A program made the position numbers and the translations under genes. Shown here one piece after another: positions 5,883 to 6,585 of a stretch of DNA of 6,585 nucleotides (positions are counted from its first letter, which is position 1; each line of letters starts with the position of its first letter). The stretch is from Deltaproteobacteria bacterium (lineage in GTDB: Bacteria; Desulfobacterota; Desulfobulbia; Desulfobulbales; BM004), in NCBI GenBank assembly GCA_019312685.1, contig JAFDCR010000015.1, positions 1-6,585 of the forward strand, given 5' to 3'. The notes beneath the pieces are model-generated. The model worked only from the letters and a program-made list of their open reading frames with translations. It searched no databases and had not been told where the DNA came from.

Positions 5883-6044
5883 CGCGGGGACATGGTGAGC
5901 CCGGGAGGCACGGGAGACCCCGGGTGGGCGCTCCTCAGGTGATGTTGTAGATCGACAGGTCAGTGGCCGGGTGACGACAAATGCCGGGCGTCCGGTGCTG
6001 GCACGCGCGCTGCAAACTCGGGTTGCGGAAGGAGGAGATGACCT
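5883..6044. other. GC-rich non-homologous stretch beyond the ettA break
   Basis: This 162-base segment starts where ettA homology ends. It includes two CCCGGG palindromes (5900-5905 and 5919-5924) and ends with the ribosome binding site of the lipoprotein gene. A plus-strand frame reading through to a TGA at 5940-5942 could be the tail of another truncated gene, but nothing in it is recognisable. No promoter is evident. Confidence 0.4.
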
Positions 6045-6585
6045 ATGCGTAGAGCTGCGAGTGCGTTTCTTGTCGCGACCCTGTCGGCGTTGATCCTGGC
6101 CTGCACCGGCCAGCTGACCGGTGTCTACTCGGTGACGGACGAAGAGGATGTCGATACCTACTACTCACAGGGCCAAGGAGATGGGGAGCCTATGGGGGAC
6201 GGCGCCAGCGAGCTCCAGCTCGATGTCGAGTCCGCGATCGCCGTGCTCCCGCAGTGCGAGCACAACGGCGAGCTGCAGCTGGCCATGTGGCTCGGCAACA
6301 CGCCCTGGAACTGGGACTGGGACGACCCTGCCCCCCAGGAGCAACCGTCCGTGGCCCCGACAGTGCTCAGCCTGGAAGCGGCGAGCGGCGAGCTGCTCGG
6401 CAGCACTTCGCTGAAGGTCGAGGAGATGGTGGCCGCGCTGCCGGCCATGGAGCTCGGCACGATTCAATCGTTTGTGCACCCCATGCAGCTCAGCATCTCC
6501 GCGGAGCTGGTGGCGGCCGGCGCTTTTGCGGCCAACCTCTACGCCTGCCTGGACACCGATGCCGATGGCTCGTGCGCGGACGAGA
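6045..6585 (+). CDS. Putative secreted lipoprotein, unrecognised family (3' partial)
   Basis: An open frame of 180 codons starts at ATG 6045 and runs off the window. AGGAGG (6030-6035) stands nine bases upstream. The product begins with a lipoprotein signal peptide: MRRAAS, then a hydrophobic stretch and a lipobox ILAC with Cys 20 as the lipidation site. A Leu at -2 makes the lipobox slightly non-standard. The mature part starts with an acidic, Gly/Ser-rich linker (31-55). Next comes a region with a Trp/Asp cluster NTPWNWDWDD (85-94), and near the visible end DTDADGSCADE (170-180), which resembles a calcium-binding Asp-rich loop. Cys 71, 168 and 177 could form disulphides. Third codon positions are mostly G or C, unlike the genes to the left. 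I do not recognise the family. The style is common among secreted proteins of high-GC Myxococcota-like bacteria, which is only an impression. Confidence 0.7.
   Translation, partial: MRRAASAFLVATLSALILACTGQLTGVYSVTDEEDVDTYYSQGQGDGEPMGDGASELQLDVESAIAVLPQCEHNGELQLAMWLGNTPWNWDWDDPAPQEQPSVAPTVLSLEAASGELLGSTSLKVEEMVAALPAMELGTIQSFVHPMQLSISAELVAAGAFAANLYACLDTDADGSCADE

Noticed and set aside
5768..5950. Plus-strand 60-residue frame across the ettA break
   Set aside because: It is antisense to real ettA codons over most of its length and low in complexity; a shadow.
6148..6479. Ser/Arg-rich frames on both strands at the right end
   Set aside because: GC-rich DNA has few stops in all frames. The lipoprotein frame has the ribosome binding site, signal peptide and sensible residue content; the others do not.

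Overview
The window looks like a metagenomic or draft-genome piece with two parts. Bases 1 to about 5880 are moderate-to-low GC; 60-base blocks counted by hand gave 25% at 2281, 52% at 4381 and 48% at 5761. This part carries the gene content of an anaerobic, cytochrome-rich Gram-negative bacterium. I infer Desulfobacterota (former Deltaproteobacteria) or a relative, from the multihaem cytochrome, the NapH/NosR-like polyferredoxin, the degenerate NtrC-type AAA+ module, and the OmpA and EttA proteins. From about 5880 to the right edge the sequence is GC-rich (73% at 5881, 68% at 6241, 63% at 6421). It encodes an unrelated secreted lipoprotein of a style common in Myxococcota-like genomes; that placement is a guess. 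The change falls exactly where homology in ettA stops, so the right end is either a chimeric join or a recombination boundary.

Layout: (1) 2-1873 (+), the 3' part of a gene fusing a catalytically dead-looking sigma-54-activator AAA+ domain to a membrane polyferredoxin. (2) 1874-2252, an AT-rich gap with dyads and a possible promoter. (3) 2253-2891 (+), a secreted five-haem c-type cytochrome. (4) 3081-3935 (+), an OmpA-family periplasmic/outer-membrane protein with an unrecognised N-terminal domain, followed by an intrinsic terminator at 4067-4097. (5) 4193-4801 (+), a KDPG/KDPGal-type aldolase preceded by a strong inverted repeat. (6) 4795-4908, a nested palindrome whose left arm contains the aldolase stop codon. 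(7) 4980-5405 (-), an exported single-domain rhodanese. (8) 5535-5882 (-), the C-terminal fragment of the ABC-F translation factor EttA, with a weak terminator. (9) 6045 to the edge (+), a lipoprotein running off the window.

How the genes may work together: the first two products could form part of a membrane-to-periplasm electron path, with a cytoplasm-facing 4Fe-4S membrane protein and a periplasmic multihaem carrier. The gap between them is wide and I see no tight operon, so this is inference. OmpA, aldolase, rhodanese and EttA look like ordinary housekeeping or envelope genes in separate transcription units. The most unusual items are the degenerate AAA+/polyferredoxin fusion and the nested palindrome at the aldolase 3' end.
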